64,000 nucleotides of DNA from Norana najaformis (GCA_964023275.1 OZ029916.1:13942607-14006606); one strand, 5' to 3'. Positions 38,901-46,640 are shown, counted from the first letter of the stretch. Made by a program: numbers and translations. Notes: generated by a model not told the origin, from the letters alone.

Positions 38901-41900
38901 CAGACTTCTGCACTGACATGATCAATAAAGATTTTATTACAAATAAATAAAATGATCTGCTTTGGCAATATCTTACAGAAAACACTGAATTTAGGGTGGT
39001 CCTTATACATATGGTGAAAATTAAAAGCAAAGCAAAAAGTCTGACCACCTCAAAATGTTCTATTTTATGAAGAAATATTAAGTGCAAAGTTTGAGCAAAA
39101 AATTTTAATATTTACAGATGGCTCAATGTCAAAATTTAGCCATATGGTGTAAATGACAGAAGTCAAAAACGTTTGCCATCAGTTCATTAAGTCATGCATG
39201 AAACTGAAATCAAGCTGCAATGAAAACTACTGTTTAACAGACTCCAACCAATACAGAACTCTATGGTTTTTTAAGTTGCAATGATTTTCTCGCACTGAGA
39301 AAGTTTTCCCAAGTAGGTTCAATAACTTGAAGTGCATACTGTAACTGTTCTTCACTAGTAAAGCACCCTACCAGGGCTACGTCTTGGATCATGGTGACAC
39401 TTCACTCAGCATGATCGTTGGTGACTGTAGTTTGTGGAAAATTGCCTCTGCAGCCTTGAAGTCATCCCTACTGTTTCATGTATCAGGATCCTCAGTCAGG
39501 AATCCAACCAGCATGCCCAGCATTACAAACACATTTCTGCTCCGCTTTGGGACAAAATCAGTAACAGTCTTCTGAAGTACCATCGCCAAGTCCACCTCTG
39601 TGCATTTCAATGGGTCATTTGGTCCTTCTTTCTCTGTTGATGCTCTCAGCATGGCCTGTTTTGTGGTTAAGTCCACCTCCGGATCAAAGAGGCTGAGAAG
39701 GATCAAATCCTCGGAAAGACATCATAGGTACCCGCCCAGCTTGCAGGAAGTATCTACACTGATATCTCGAACAGAGTAAGCATCAAGTTGTTGCCGGAAG
39801 AGCTTGTCAGTCCCAGCTGCTTTGGAAGCCACAAGTGCGAGGAACCAGTACCTGGTGTAAACGTTTGCGAGAAATATGTTCACATGTATCAGTTTCCAAG
39901 ATTCTCTTGCTGACAGCCTGAACTGCGACCTGAACAGCCAAACCTTGATACTTTAAATTGTTTTAGACACATAAAGCAAGCTTGAAGCATCAGCCCAGGG
40001 GCTTGGAAGTTTGTCCCATAGTGTGGCAATCTTCCCAAAAGGAGAAGCATTAGTTGGAGCAGAGTGTGGTAATCGTCACGAGTTTGTTGATATTGCAGCT
40101 GCTGTTCACAAAGTATAATGACTTCATCTCAGACACTGACGAGCTCAGATGAGGCGAAATCATCGGAGAAGGCATCGTCATATCTTTCTCTGTTGATGGA
40201 TGACCACTGTTCTTGAAACCGTTTGAAGACGAGAACTTCTGGTCCGTGGCTAGGTCTCATATGTACCCCAAAGGTGGCACCCAATACAAGCTCCATGATA
40301 TGGTGTCAACAGCCGAAGTGTAGAAGAGACCGGCCCAGTAGCTGCTCCAGAATGACGCAGGCACCCGATAGTAGGCCAGTGTTAGATCTGGTTGTGTCAA
40401 AACACATGTACATGTACCTGCCAAAGTTTTCCAGATCACACTCTTGGACTGCGTTGTGCACAGCTTCGGCCACAGCTTGGCCAGTCCCTGCGGGTATCTT
40501 CGGAATTGACAACAGTTTCTTCTCCCCCATCATCGAAACCAGAAAGGGCAGCTTATGCACTTCCTCTTTCCCTGTCAAATCTAACATCAGCTTGCCGTCC
40601 CAGTTGACTGTCAGGGTCATGTTTGGTTTGAATGCTTATAAGATGCCAGCAGCAGCTACTTCTTGGTGTCTTCGACGCAGATGGCAGATGGTTGACCTGT
40701 TAAGTGCCAGCACTTCTGGATCTTGTCCAAGAGCCCTAGATGATTCAAAGACAATCATCATGGTGACCCTGTCACTCGGTCCATTTCGATCAAGCATAGC
40801 TGTCAGTTGTGGTGATATAAGACTTTGGTGTCCTCATTTTCATTGTGGGGTAGCAGTAGGCCTACTCGTGTTGGGACGTGGATCTTGATCGTCAGATTCA
40901 GACTGATTTTCTTCCGAGTTTGTGCTTCTCTTCAATATAACTTTATCAAACAAGGTGTATTTCTTCTGTTTGAATCGATGTTGCCTCCTTTGCAAACTTC
41001 TACCATGCAGATGAACAATTTCTCTTACACTGGTACATGTTAAATTTTGGCCTCTGTGAGCGACCTTTAAATGAAAATTGATTGGCCTCAAATTTTACAC
41101 AAATTGTTTTTACTAAAATGAAACAATCTGAGAGGGTCAGAGTTGTAACTTTTGAAAATCAGAAAATAAGGACCACCCTAAGTATTACTCATATAGTTTG
41201 CAATCACATACACACGTGTATCCACAAATCTCCACACGTTTAGGAGTCACACTGTTGTGAAACAATAATAGCAGTATGATACAAATGAATAAATTAAGGC
41301 TAAATCAGCTCTGCTTCACACACACAGCTCTGTGCACACCTGTCGGCATATTGTAAACTGGACTTACAGTGGATCTCTGACATCAGGCAGTGGTCGGTGA
41401 AGCGAAATAGTTCGGCTGATGGTTTCATTATGACCAAATTTCAGGACATGATCAGTGCTTAACCTCTTTGCTTCTGTTGGTTGCAAGTTCATGTTTACGG
41501 ACACCAGACTAGTAAAAGATTCTAAAAAACAAGATATTCACAACATGAATATTTTCTATTTCACAAAGACAATTTTGGTACTCTTCAGTAGTACTGATAA
41601 ATTAAATATATCTAATATGTATATGCAGACATGTGGAAAGATGTAGATATTAATTCCAACTCAGTAGTACAGTTCGCCTGGAAGAAAACAAATTCACAGC
41701 TTCCTGTTTGACCAAATTTCAGGACAGGTTCAGCAGAACATTTTATTTATTCGATTTCCTGCTACAAAGAGATAATCTATGAATTACACATAGACACACT
41801 GTAATACATACTGTATTTCTGCTCATATATACCATGAGTTATGTCAGGTTTTACAACCTCACATCCCACTGTGGGTTATTTCAGTATGTGGGTTATGCCA

Positions 41901-42880
41901 GTTTATTTTACACAGATGGTCACCATAAGCATACCGCACCTTACGGACCATACCATGATGACAGTACCAGTAAGCTGTGAAACACTGATAAACTAATTTG
42001 CGATACGTGACAAACTTATATAATGTGGATTATATGAGTCTGCAGGTTACACATATGAAAATATGGTATCTGTTTCAAAAGTGCACTCCTCCCTAAATTA
42101 CTTCTGGTTGGGGAAGGACAAGCCACACACACTCATATACACCAGAAAGCTTGTTATAACACCAGCGTCACTGGGAGCCACATCATGAACCACACTATAA
42201 TGAGGTCATGTTAAAATGAATTTATTTTCTACAGCTGAATTAAATTTGAGATCCATGTTCCTGCCTATGTTACATCAGAGTTCACCTTATAATGAAGCTC
42301 AATACAGGGAAATTTTTATGTAGAAACTGTAGTAAAATGCTGTCCAGGTATTCGACACAGTTAGAAATAAACACAATGCTAATTATGTTAAAAGCCCACC
42401 TGGTTCTTTGTTCTGTGAAGAACCAGCCTGAAAAGCAGCAAGAGAGGAGACCTGCTGTACTTGAACTTGCTCAAACTGTGCTTTCCATGCATTATTTTGA
42501 AGTTCACCAGCAGCAAAGTCCTCATTCTGTTTCACTGGCTTTTCCCCAATAACTTCAGACTCTTTTTCTATTTCTTGGTTTAGGTGTTCATGTTTAATAA
42601 AGTTCTTTTTCTCTTCTCTACCAACTGCTTCCTCCAGTTTCAGCTGCACTAGGTTTGAATGGCTTTTATCAAGCAGTTCTAGTTTTTGAGTGAAGATCTT
42701 CAAAGCCACCTCTTCAGGAACTGCTTCATCATACTGTGATAAGTCGGTGATTTCCTCCAGAGGCTGGCGTTTCTCCCTATTGACATTTATCCTCAGATAA
42801 AAGAAACTAATGACAGCCCAAATTAAGCCTCCAGTTAGGAAAATGAGGAGAAGCTTGCGTGGTCTTCGTAAAAACCACAT
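14459..42880 (-). CDS. Polypeptide N-acetylgalactosaminyltransferase (whole gene, 11 coding exons)
   Basis: The enzyme transfers GalNAc from UDP-GalNAc to Ser/Thr of secreted and membrane proteins in the Golgi, the first step of mucin-type O-glycosylation. The eleven coding exons add to 1,995 nt, all GT-AG and in phase, giving 664 residues (family usually 500-650 or more). Order: short cytosolic tail, membrane anchor (about residues 10-28), charged stem to about residue 160, catalytic domain ([20 protein letters not shown] metal motif, [47 protein letters not shown]), linker ([13 protein letters not shown]), and a ricin-like lectin domain with three CxD/QxW-type repeats. No frameshift or stop was found, so it looks functional. 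Introns are about 0.9-4.2 kb and filled with mobile elements. The linker resembles GALNT1/13, while the DDFSEF junction resembles GALNT11, so the subfamily is left open. Confidence 0.95.
14907..14937. repeat. (AG)n microsatellite
   Basis: Pure AG dinucleotide run in GALNT intron 11. Confidence 0.9.
14985..15505 (-). mobile_element. L2-like LINE C-terminal fragment
   Basis: The minus-strand frame reads [20 protein letters not shown] near 15,490-15,440, the familiar [13 protein letters not shown] box downstream of the L2 RT, followed by decayed sequence to about 14,985. It abuts the (ATAC) tail of the next element at about 15,510. Confidence 0.7.
15510..16645 (-). mobile_element. CR1/L2-like LINE, RT to 3' end
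   Basis: On the minus strand: [20 protein letters not shown] (complement of about 16,650-16,590), [20 protein letters not shown] in the place of the VPQGSVLGPLLF box, [34 protein letters not shown], then SLRSA-like and [12 protein letters not shown]-terminal words. It ends in TGTGCTGTATAAGTGCTTGG plus an (ATAC) tail at 15,513-15,532. Multiple stops. This is a long, 5'-truncated and inactive copy in GALNT intron 11. Confidence 0.85.
16800..17310 (-). mobile_element. L2-like LINE RT fragment
   Basis: The minus-strand frame has [20 protein letters not shown] in the place of the LLDLSAAFDTIDH box and [13 protein letters not shown] in the place of [12 protein letters not shown]. Decayed and partly deleted between the two. 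Confidence 0.75.
17735..17860 (-). CDS. GALNT exon 11: lectin repeat 2
   Basis: The acceptor is TTTTCAG/CTGTGG and the donor is TCA/GTGAGT. It encodes 42 residues, phase 0-0: [19 protein letters not shown], then [12 protein letters not shown] with the QEW box. With exon 10 it forms the junction GGNQ-LW, which completes the first repeat's QxW across the intron. Confidence 0.95.
17985..18803. mobile_element. Foldback-like element with repetitive inverted ends
   Basis: The left arm (about 17,987-18,097) is a run of degenerate 15-18 nt words of the type ATTTCCCNNNGGNN. The right arm (about 18,687-18,803) is the same kind of run in reverse complement, with CCGGATATCTCCC on the left matched by GACATATCCCCCGG on the right. 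About 590 bp of AT-rich DNA lies between, including two telomere-like CCCTAA units near 18,333. Long inverted arms made of short subrepeats are typical of foldback elements. No transposase is inside. It lies in GALNT intron 10. Confidence 0.55.
18804..19759. other. GALNT intron 10 sequence, unassigned
   Basis: A plus-strand open frame at 19,074-19,463 has no recognisable domain and is probably chance or a decayed repeat. Confidence 0.4.
19760..19883 (+). repeat. Short dispersed repeat with ATT tail
   Basis: It is the second copy of the 10,040-10,115 repeat (TTGATGCCTTGTGCATTAGACACC) and is followed by an ATT run at 19,862-19,880. The word GGACTGACCTTCTGGATA also occurs near 4,262-4,280. Probable LINE 3' terminus. 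Confidence 0.6.
19884..20925. other. GALNT intron 10 sequence, unassigned
   Basis: No gene motif is recognised. The A-rich part from 20,500 to 20,900 may be the degraded upstream part of the RT fragment that follows. Confidence 0.4.
20930..21330 (+). mobile_element. Jockey/RTE-type LINE reverse transcriptase fragment
   Basis: In plus frames: a diverged RPISLL..FAKILEK box near 20,970, [36 protein letters not shown] (the STxxALLELTDxI box), [17 protein letters not shown] (RT palm) and a trace of VPQGS near 21,280. The order is correct for a reverse transcriptase; frameshifts and stops show it is dead. It lies in GALNT intron 10. Confidence 0.7.
21699..21821 (-). CDS. GALNT exon 10: lectin repeat 1
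   Basis: The acceptor is CCTTGTAG/ATTCGT and the donor is CAG/GTAACT. It encodes 41 residues, phase 0-0: [19 protein letters not shown], then [10 protein letters not shown]. The CLD motif, whose Asp contacts GalNAc in family members, is present. Confidence 0.95.
22745..22940 (-). mobile_element. tRNA-derived SINE, copy 2 (diverged)
   Basis: It has the same body as 11,500-11,672 (TTACTGTGTAGACATCTTGAACAAG against TTACTTTGTAGGGACCTTGAGCATG) and a decayed tRNA-like head with GAGCGCTCATCT and GGTTTGAGCC. It lies in GALNT intron 9. Confidence 0.65.
23193..23321 (-). CDS. GALNT exon 9: catalytic-lectin linker
   Basis: The acceptor is AATTTTCAG/GAATTG and the donor is GAG/GTAATA. It encodes 43 residues, phase 0-0: [20 protein letters not shown] then [11 protein letters not shown]. 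This is the conserved end of the catalytic domain plus the linker. Confidence 0.95.
23920..24300 (-). mobile_element. L2-like LINE RT, N-terminal part
   Basis: On the minus strand across frameshifts: [11 protein letters not shown], a diverged [12 protein letters not shown] segment, [20 protein letters not shown] ([17 protein letters not shown] box) and [11 protein letters not shown]. These are standard landmarks upstream of the RT palm. It lies in GALNT intron 8. Confidence 0.75.
24690..24772. repeat. Transposon-terminus-like sequence
   Basis: On the minus strand it reads TAGGGCTGCCAACCATCCCGGATTTCCC..., which looks like the inverted-repeat end of a DNA transposon rich in CCGG words. I could not locate a matching opposite end. 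Confidence 0.3.
25083..25262 (-). CDS. GALNT exon 8: end of GT-A domain
   Basis: The acceptor is AAATTACAG/ATTTGG and the donor is GTG/GTCAGT. It encodes 60 residues, phase 0-0. [20 protein letters not shown] contains the invariant CGGxLE..PCS.VGHxFR block, whose His is a metal ligand in the family. [19 protein letters not shown] follows. Confidence 0.97.
25263..28460. other. GALNT intron 7
   Basis: No mobile element can be identified with confidence in these 3.2 kb. At 26,240-26,370 two weakly related runs (CTAAACCCGCCCTTGTTTTATGG and TTAAACCTGCCTTGTTTCGCAG) suggest an old local duplication. Confidence 0.5.
28461..28578 (-). CDS. GALNT exon 7: Gal/GalNAc-transferase motif
   Basis: The acceptor is TATTTTGCAG/AAGCCC and the donor is AAA/GTAAGT. 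It encodes [20 protein letters not shown] then [19 protein letters not shown]. The usual WGGEN is WGAEN here, a tolerated variant. Enters in phase 2, leaves in phase 0. Confidence 0.97.
29809..30022 (-). CDS. GALNT exon 6: central catalytic domain
   Basis: The acceptor is GAGAAAAG/GTTGGC and the donor is AA/GTATGT. It encodes [20 protein letters not shown] then [19 protein letters not shown]. The acceptor is fixed by phase: it joins exon 5 to give ECTI-G-WLEPLL, which fits the family alignment. Phase 1 in, 2 out. Confidence 0.95.
30230..31580 (-). mobile_element. L2-like LINE, RT C-terminal half to 3' end
   Basis: On the minus strand: [49 protein letters not shown] and [13 protein letters not shown], all C-terminal L2 landmarks in order. 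A decayed RT core lies upstream (about 31,240-31,580) and the GATTAC-family 3' UTR words downstream (about 30,270-30,450). It spans much of GALNT intron 5. Confidence 0.8.
31620..32065 (-). mobile_element. CR1/L2-like LINE C-terminus
   Basis: A fairly intact minus-strand frame: [61 protein letters not shown]. The 3' end shows TTACAATTACAATTA words, matching the elements near 57,000 and 57,930. It is less decayed than most neighbours, so likely younger. Confidence 0.8.
32388..32555. repeat. Degenerate 20-bp minisatellite (TTAGCTACCCTTAACTACTC)
   Basis: About eight units of an A/C/T-rich 20-mer lie roughly 50 bp from the donor of GALNT exon 5, inside intron 5. Confidence 0.75.
32608..32772 (-). 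CDS. GALNT exon 5: DSHCE metal-binding motif
   Basis: The acceptor is ACTTTTTAG/AGCATC and the donor is ATAG/GTAAGT. It encodes [20 protein letters not shown], then [17 protein letters not shown] and [16 protein letters not shown] is the DxH-type motif that holds the Mn ion and UDP-GalNAc. Phase 1 in, 1 out. Confidence 0.97.
33037..34209 (+). mobile_element. hAT transposon, internally decayed
   Basis: Terminal inverted repeats are readable: AGAGCTGTAACAAATAGCAT at 33,037 and, on the opposite strand from 34,209, AAAGCTCTATCAAATAGCAT. Inside, the plus strand has a BED-finger-like [15 protein letters not shown] with a downstream C..C remnant (33,360-33,440). It also has a C-terminal dimerisation remnant, [20 protein letters not shown] then [17 protein letters not shown] (about 33,785-33,905). 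The middle of the transposase is deleted. No clear 8-bp target duplication. Antisense in GALNT intron 4. Confidence 0.8.
34334..36799 (+). mobile_element. Candidate mobile unit bounded by 28-bp direct repeats
   Basis: The 28-bp words starting TGAAACTTTAAGTTGCTTAG (34,334) and TGAAACTCTAAGTTGCTTAG (36,772) agree at 26 of 28 positions and bracket the long plus-strand gene at 34,967-36,669. No inverted ends were found. The direct repeats may be the unit's ends or a pre-existing duplication; this is inference. Confidence 0.4.
34967..36669 (+). CDS. Multicopy transposon-like protein, about 570 residues, one frameshift near the N-terminus
   Basis: A 549-codon frame runs uninterrupted from 35,023 to the stop at 36,667-36,669. 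Its natural start is probably the ATG at 34,967, in another frame: that frame reads [20 protein letters not shown] and hits a stop at 35,036 because one base appears to be missing in the GGG run near 35,024. The protein has paired CxxC units (CYIC, CKTC, CYFC, CFLC) suggesting zinc binding, an acidic linker ([13 protein letters not shown]), [48 protein letters not shown] and GERFHQDIK words, and a basic tail. I recall this architecture from a large, multicopy, uncharacterised family in invertebrate genomes. No biochemical function is known to me. It lies antisense to GALNT in intron 4. Confidence 0.75.
36969..37135 (-). CDS. GALNT exon 4: start of GT-A fold
   Basis: The acceptor is TTACGAGCAG/ATGTCA and the donor is GAGTTTG/GTTGGT. 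It encodes [20 protein letters not shown] then [15 protein letters not shown] and [13 protein letters not shown] second donor (TCAGA/GTTTGG, five bases earlier) exists but breaks phase with exon 5; the chosen one gives DDFSEF-EHLQQQL as in the family. Phase 2 in, 1 out. Confidence 0.96.
37136..38169. other. GALNT intron 3, 5'-distal part
   Basis: A C10 run lies at 37,528-37,540. No gene or element recognised. Confidence 0.4.
38170..38480 (-). mobile_element. LINE 3' terminus with ATT-type tail
   Basis: On the minus strand the sequence ends ...CATTGGTGCTATAGAAGTTCTTATTATTATTGC. This GCTAYARAAGT-type end followed by a trinucleotide tail is shared with 54,650 and 58,680. The coding part is unrecognisable. 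Confidence 0.55.
38991..41181 (-). mobile_element. 2.2-kb DNA transposon with 16-bp perfect terminal inverted repeats
   Basis: TTAGGGTGGTCCTTAT stands at 38,991-39,006 and its exact reverse complement at 41,166-41,181. Similarity continues inward (TCTGACC-CCTCA--TGTT on both ends), giving imperfect ends of about 60 bp. If the outer TA is a target duplication, the element is TA-flanked like Tc1/mariner-type insertions. It carries the broken gene described next and lies in GALNT intron 3 in the same orientation as GALNT. Confidence 0.8.
39390..41050 (-). pseudogene. Broken transposon gene, multicopy TVxWDGKLxxDLTGKE family
   Basis: Minus-strand landmarks in order over several frames: [78 protein letters not shown], then [68 protein letters not shown] and [15 protein letters not shown] know this layout as a multicopy protein family of invertebrate genomes annotated only as uncharacterised. 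Several frameshifts and stops make this copy dead. Finding it inside inverted repeats suggests it is the element's own transposase gene. Confidence 0.75.
41368..41473 (-). CDS. GALNT exon 3: stem to catalytic boundary
   Basis: The acceptor is CAACCAACAG/AAGCAA and the donor is CCACT/GTAAGT. It encodes [20 protein letters not shown] then [14 protein letters not shown]. The ISLxRxLPDxR word is the family signature just before the catalytic domain. Phase 1 in, 2 out, which fits exons 2 and 4 exactly. Confidence 0.95.
42400..42880 (-). CDS. GALNT exon 2: start codon, membrane anchor and stem
   Basis: The acceptor is GTATTTTTAG/TTTGCC at 42,914 and the donor is CCAG/GTGGGC. The first ATG is at 42,880, giving [20 protein letters not shown], a basic cytosolic tail and then a hydrophobic anchor to about residue 28 (type II Golgi signal-anchor). 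The remainder is a charged, Glu/Lys/Gln-rich stem, probably partly coiled. The exon ends in phase 1. Confidence 0.95.
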
Positions 42881-42914
42881 CTTCAGATCAAATCAAACAA
42901 ATGGTGAAGGCAAA
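42881..42914 (-). other. GALNT exon 2 5' untranslated part
   Basis: 34 nt between the acceptor and the ATG, with an in-frame stop codon (TGA) directly before the start. Confidence 0.75.
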
Positions 42915-43344
42915 CTAAAAATACAAAACACTTTAATTAGACAAAATAGGTAAACTAAGGAAATGCATCATATTAAAAAAAATTAAGTTAAAACTGTCTT
43001 TTTGCCATGAACCTTTGCTTACACCATTAAGAAGCTTTTGCCAGAAGCACCCTTTAAAATATTCCAGTCAGGGATAAAACACTATCACCCCTGCAGCCCC
43101 TGAACTGCACAGTGGTTCAGAACCTAAGGGAGCCCAAAATTTCACTTGACAATTTTTTAGCCACCACATTTTTAGTCTGATCTGCACTTTCAGCATTTTT
43201 AACTTAGATCATAATAAGTAGTTGCTTAAAAGTTCTTCTTGTGCTAAAAAGCAATGAACTCTACAACTTCTAAACTTTGAGTTTGCAGTGGTTCTAACAT
43301 GTGTTATATGTCTCCTGAATCATTTAAAAGCCTACTAATGTTAT

Positions 43345-43850
43345 GTGGTTATGATTATGTGGTTATTTACAATTCAACCACTCCGCTCAACCCGCTCCTC
43401 TTCTGCCCTAGCACTTCTCTGCCCGTCCATCACCTCATCCTTAAAATTTGGTAACCGCTCCATAGCTATAGCTGCTCCACCACTCTGGAATAAACTTCCC
43501 CCAGAACTGCAAAAATTATTTGACCCACCATACAAACTCATCTACGCTCCACTACTTGCAATTTCTTCACTGGCCTTTCACTCAAAGCTGAAAACACTTC
43601 TCTTTCACAGATCCTATCCTGACTCCCCTTCTTCCTCTTATTTCTCTTTCCACTACAATCCCAAACATCACCCACTGTAGCTGTCATGCTGTCTCTCTGC
43701 TTGACGTTTGACCTTGACCTGGAACTGAATCCTTTTGCCTATCAATTTTGTTTTGACTGAGTGCCTTCGAATAAGCTTGTCCCCGTGACATGGCTATTGT
43801 TAGGTGCTGTAGAAATCTTGGGATTACGAATATAATTACAATTGATTTGA
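43345..43850 (+). mobile_element. L2-like LINE C-terminus and 3' UTR (GATTAC-tail family)
   Basis: The plus-strand frame reads FTIQPLRSTRSSSALALLCP, FGNRSIAIAAPPLWNKLPPE, LAFHSKLKTLLFHRSYPDSP and a stop, then the family 3' UTR and the end GTGCTGTAGAAATCTTGGGATTACGAATATAATTAC. The ORF end is open for about 110 codons, so this is a comparatively fresh copy. In GALNT intron 1, antisense. Confidence 0.85.
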
Positions 43851-44128
43851 GGAAACTACCTGGTTTAGAGTGGAATGCCATAGCAGTCCATCTTAATTTA
43901 TTCCACTTAATTCCATCCAGGAGCTTTAGGTGGGCTGATATAGGCTACTCATAATTACGACATGCACAGGAACCATATTCATCAATTAAATAAATAGCTT
44001 AGTAATCATTAACTTGGATGTACTGAAGCTACTTAAATTTATAGTACATTTGACAGACTTTTTGTATACAATCCAACCATTCACTTAAACTGTCTAAGCA
44101 GAGCAGCACTCATGATGCCAACAAAATG

Positions 44129-44268
44129 CCAGGTACTGCTGCTTAAAGCCAGGTACTGCTGCTTAAAGCCAGGTACTGCTGCTTAAAGCCAGGTACTGCT
44201 GCTTAAAGCCAGGTACTGCTGCTTAAAGCCAGGTACTGCTGCTTAAAGCCAGGTGCTGCTGCTTAACC
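44129..44268. repeat. 20-bp tandem repeat, seven copies
   Basis: CCAGGTACTGCTGCTTAAAG is repeated seven times; six copies are essentially identical and the last has one substitution (AGGTGCTGCT). The low divergence points to recent expansion. Confidence 0.95.
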
Positions 44269-44825
44269 AATCAGACACTTAAAATTCTGATTTCCTTTAC
44301 AAAGACTTCACAAGAACTCAAGAAGTCTGAATGGCTTAAATCTGTAAAACCTGGTAAATCACTTACTAAATTAACATTTTATCTAATTTATTGCTTCCAA
44401 TTCAGGTTTTAATTCAAACCCTTCAATGTCCTTTGCTAATCACATCTTTGCCATTTGTAAAATGTCATATTTATCATAGCTCAATATGCAGAATGAGATG
44501 CCCATGAGACTCATTGTTTGAACTATTGCAACAACTTCTTAGCAACATCACAAAATTCAGACCTACAAAAATGTAAAATTCATTGACTAAAATATAACCA
44601 GTATATGAAATATAAAGTAAATTTTGGTGGCAGGCAAGTAAGTTAATGTTTGAGCGAAAGTGCTCTGTAGCCATCCATTCATTAAGAAGACCTGATGTCA
44701 GCTGCTACAACCACTTTTATCCAATGCTTTTGGAGTCACACAAGGACCTTTGACACCATATTTCTATGTCCATTGGCAGATCGCACCTTTTTCCAACGTC
44801 GGCTGTACTACAGCACCCTACAAAT

Positions 44826-44903
44826 CATCTTTATTATTATCATTATTATTATCATTATTATTATTACTATTATTATTACTATTATTATTATAATTATTAT
44901 TGC
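44826..44903. repeat. ATT-rich microsatellite
   Basis: ATT units with occasional C substitutions. Confidence 0.85.
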
Positions 44904-45009
44904 AAGAGAGTAAAGAGAGATAATAATTTAATTGATTACATAGACTTGTAATATAAAATGACAACAATGCAGCCAATTTTGACATATCCATTCTCATGTG
45001 TGGTACCTA

Positions 45010-45165
45010 AAAATTAATGAGTTACTTTGGAAATGAATTGGTTACAATAATTAGTTACCGTTTTAATAAAGTAACTATTTAGGTAATTAATCGCTTTTTC
45101 TGCCCAGTAACTAGTTACTGTAACTAATTACTTTAAAAAGTAACTATTCAAAACTGTAGATTGCA
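45010..45165. mobile_element. hAT-type non-autonomous terminus (AGTAACTAGTTACT repeats)
   Basis: Dense inverted and direct words AGTTACT, GTAACTATT, CAGTAACTAGTTACTGTAAC and TTTAAAAAGTAACT fill about 150 bp. This subterminal pattern is known from non-autonomous hAT elements. The opposite end was not found. Confidence 0.5.
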
Positions 45166-45269
45166 ACATACCAATGGCATATAATAGTGTAATTGAATAC
45201 ACAGGTTTATAATATACAGTTAACATAATTGTATTGATCTATATTGTACTGTTATGCAATAGTAAATTT

Positions 45270-45480
45270 ACGATGCAATTCCTGCAGAAAATGTACTCAG
45301 AGCTGCTCCAAGTATGAAAGCTCATGGAAACTGGAAAGCCACATCTGCACATGAACAGGAAGTGGAAGATTGCACCACAGAAAAGAACCAACAACCGTAA
45401 AAGCCCAAATGTCCTGGCTGAGGGTATGAAGAAATAACCCTATCAGATAAGTTGAAAAAGCCTTGAGATAATAAAGATAT
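45270..45480 (-). mobile_element. LINE C-terminal fragment
   Basis: The minus strand gives IWAFTVVGSFLWCNLPLPVH, matching the FxxxGPxxWNxLPxxxR box near the end of L2/CR1 ORF2. About 70 codons remain. Confidence 0.6.
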
Positions 45481-46535
45481 TATAATTGAACAAGTTCATT
45501 AAGTACAAGTTCATCCAGAGGCAAATATTACATAAACATTTGAAAAAAGCCTCCATCACACACAAACATGTAGAACTCAACAAAGTCTCATCCAAGAGCT
45601 CTAGAAAGTTGACAATGCGTTCAGAGTTCCTCGATGATGATGATCATCATCTGATGCTGAACTGATGCTGAGCTGATGCTGCTGATGATGATGATAGCCA
45701 ACTAAAGCATATGCACCACACAGTTAGGCTCACCCACTGGCACCCTCTGGGCTGATAGTGAAATGCCCCATGTCTGGAAATCCCATACACCATTCAAAAC
45801 AGAGGTCAAATTTCAAATACTACCCACAATTTCTAACGCATGCAAACTCTGAGGTAGAGTTAAAAAACAACTTTGAACAGAATGTGGAAATGGACACAGA
45901 ATTAGTCCGAAAATGCAAGAATTACCTATGCAAGCAAATCACAAGACAAACAGGGTGACCAGACTGAACAAGATATGGGACAAATGATCAACGTGGTCAC
46001 TGCCACGGAGTGAGAAAACCATTCATTCAGTTGCATTGTATTAAAGCATCAAGTGTCAGTGAGCCAAGACGAGTGATATGAGAAAGCAAGAATACTGTTT
46101 AAAAAATCACCAAATCAGAATCAAATTCTGAAAACTTGTGCAGTAGGTAGTCAAAGGAAATAGTAAAGATTAATGAAGCAAATAACGAGCACAGTACACA
46201 ATGAAATATTTCCACAGGAACAAAAGTTCGTTTCTTAAGTAACAAAATTCTCAGAAGCGTTTTGCCTGGAGGTGAAAGACCGTATCGTTGAAGCATAATT
46301 ACAACAACTAAAGTCATTCCTTATCTGATTATAATTTAATCGCCGGTTTTCTATCAGTTGCATCTTCCCTGCTGCCTCGAGTAGGCCTACAAATAATGAT
46401 TTGCGATAACTTCTTTGCTAAAAACTTTTAAATACAGCTAGCCTACAGCTTTAGGAGCCAAACCGCTGCAACTGGCGCACTTAAATCATCTTGTCAGTCT
46501 ATCTCCAATAAGGCTTCAAGCAGCCAGTAACTTAC

Positions 46536-46640
46536 CTGTGAGCTTGGACATATTCCAAGACCAACGCAAACGCACCTGAACTCTGGATCTACTTGCTTTT
46601 TCTGGGATCAACCGCGTATTTAGTAATTGACCAAAACTTA
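46536..46640 (-). other. Probable GALNT 5' non-coding exon
   Basis: On the minus strand CAAGCTCACAG/GTAAGT is a strong donor at 46,536-46,530. If spliced to the exon 2 acceptor (42,914), its ATG at about 46,550 opens a 15-codon upstream frame (MSKLTV...) that stops before the GALNT ATG. The transcription start is not visible; the exon's 5' limit here is nominal. Confidence 0.5.

Noticed and set aside
45635..45695. GATGATGATCATCATCTGATGCTG cluster as a regulatory palindrome
   Set aside because: It is best explained as a short imperfect trinucleotide repeat.
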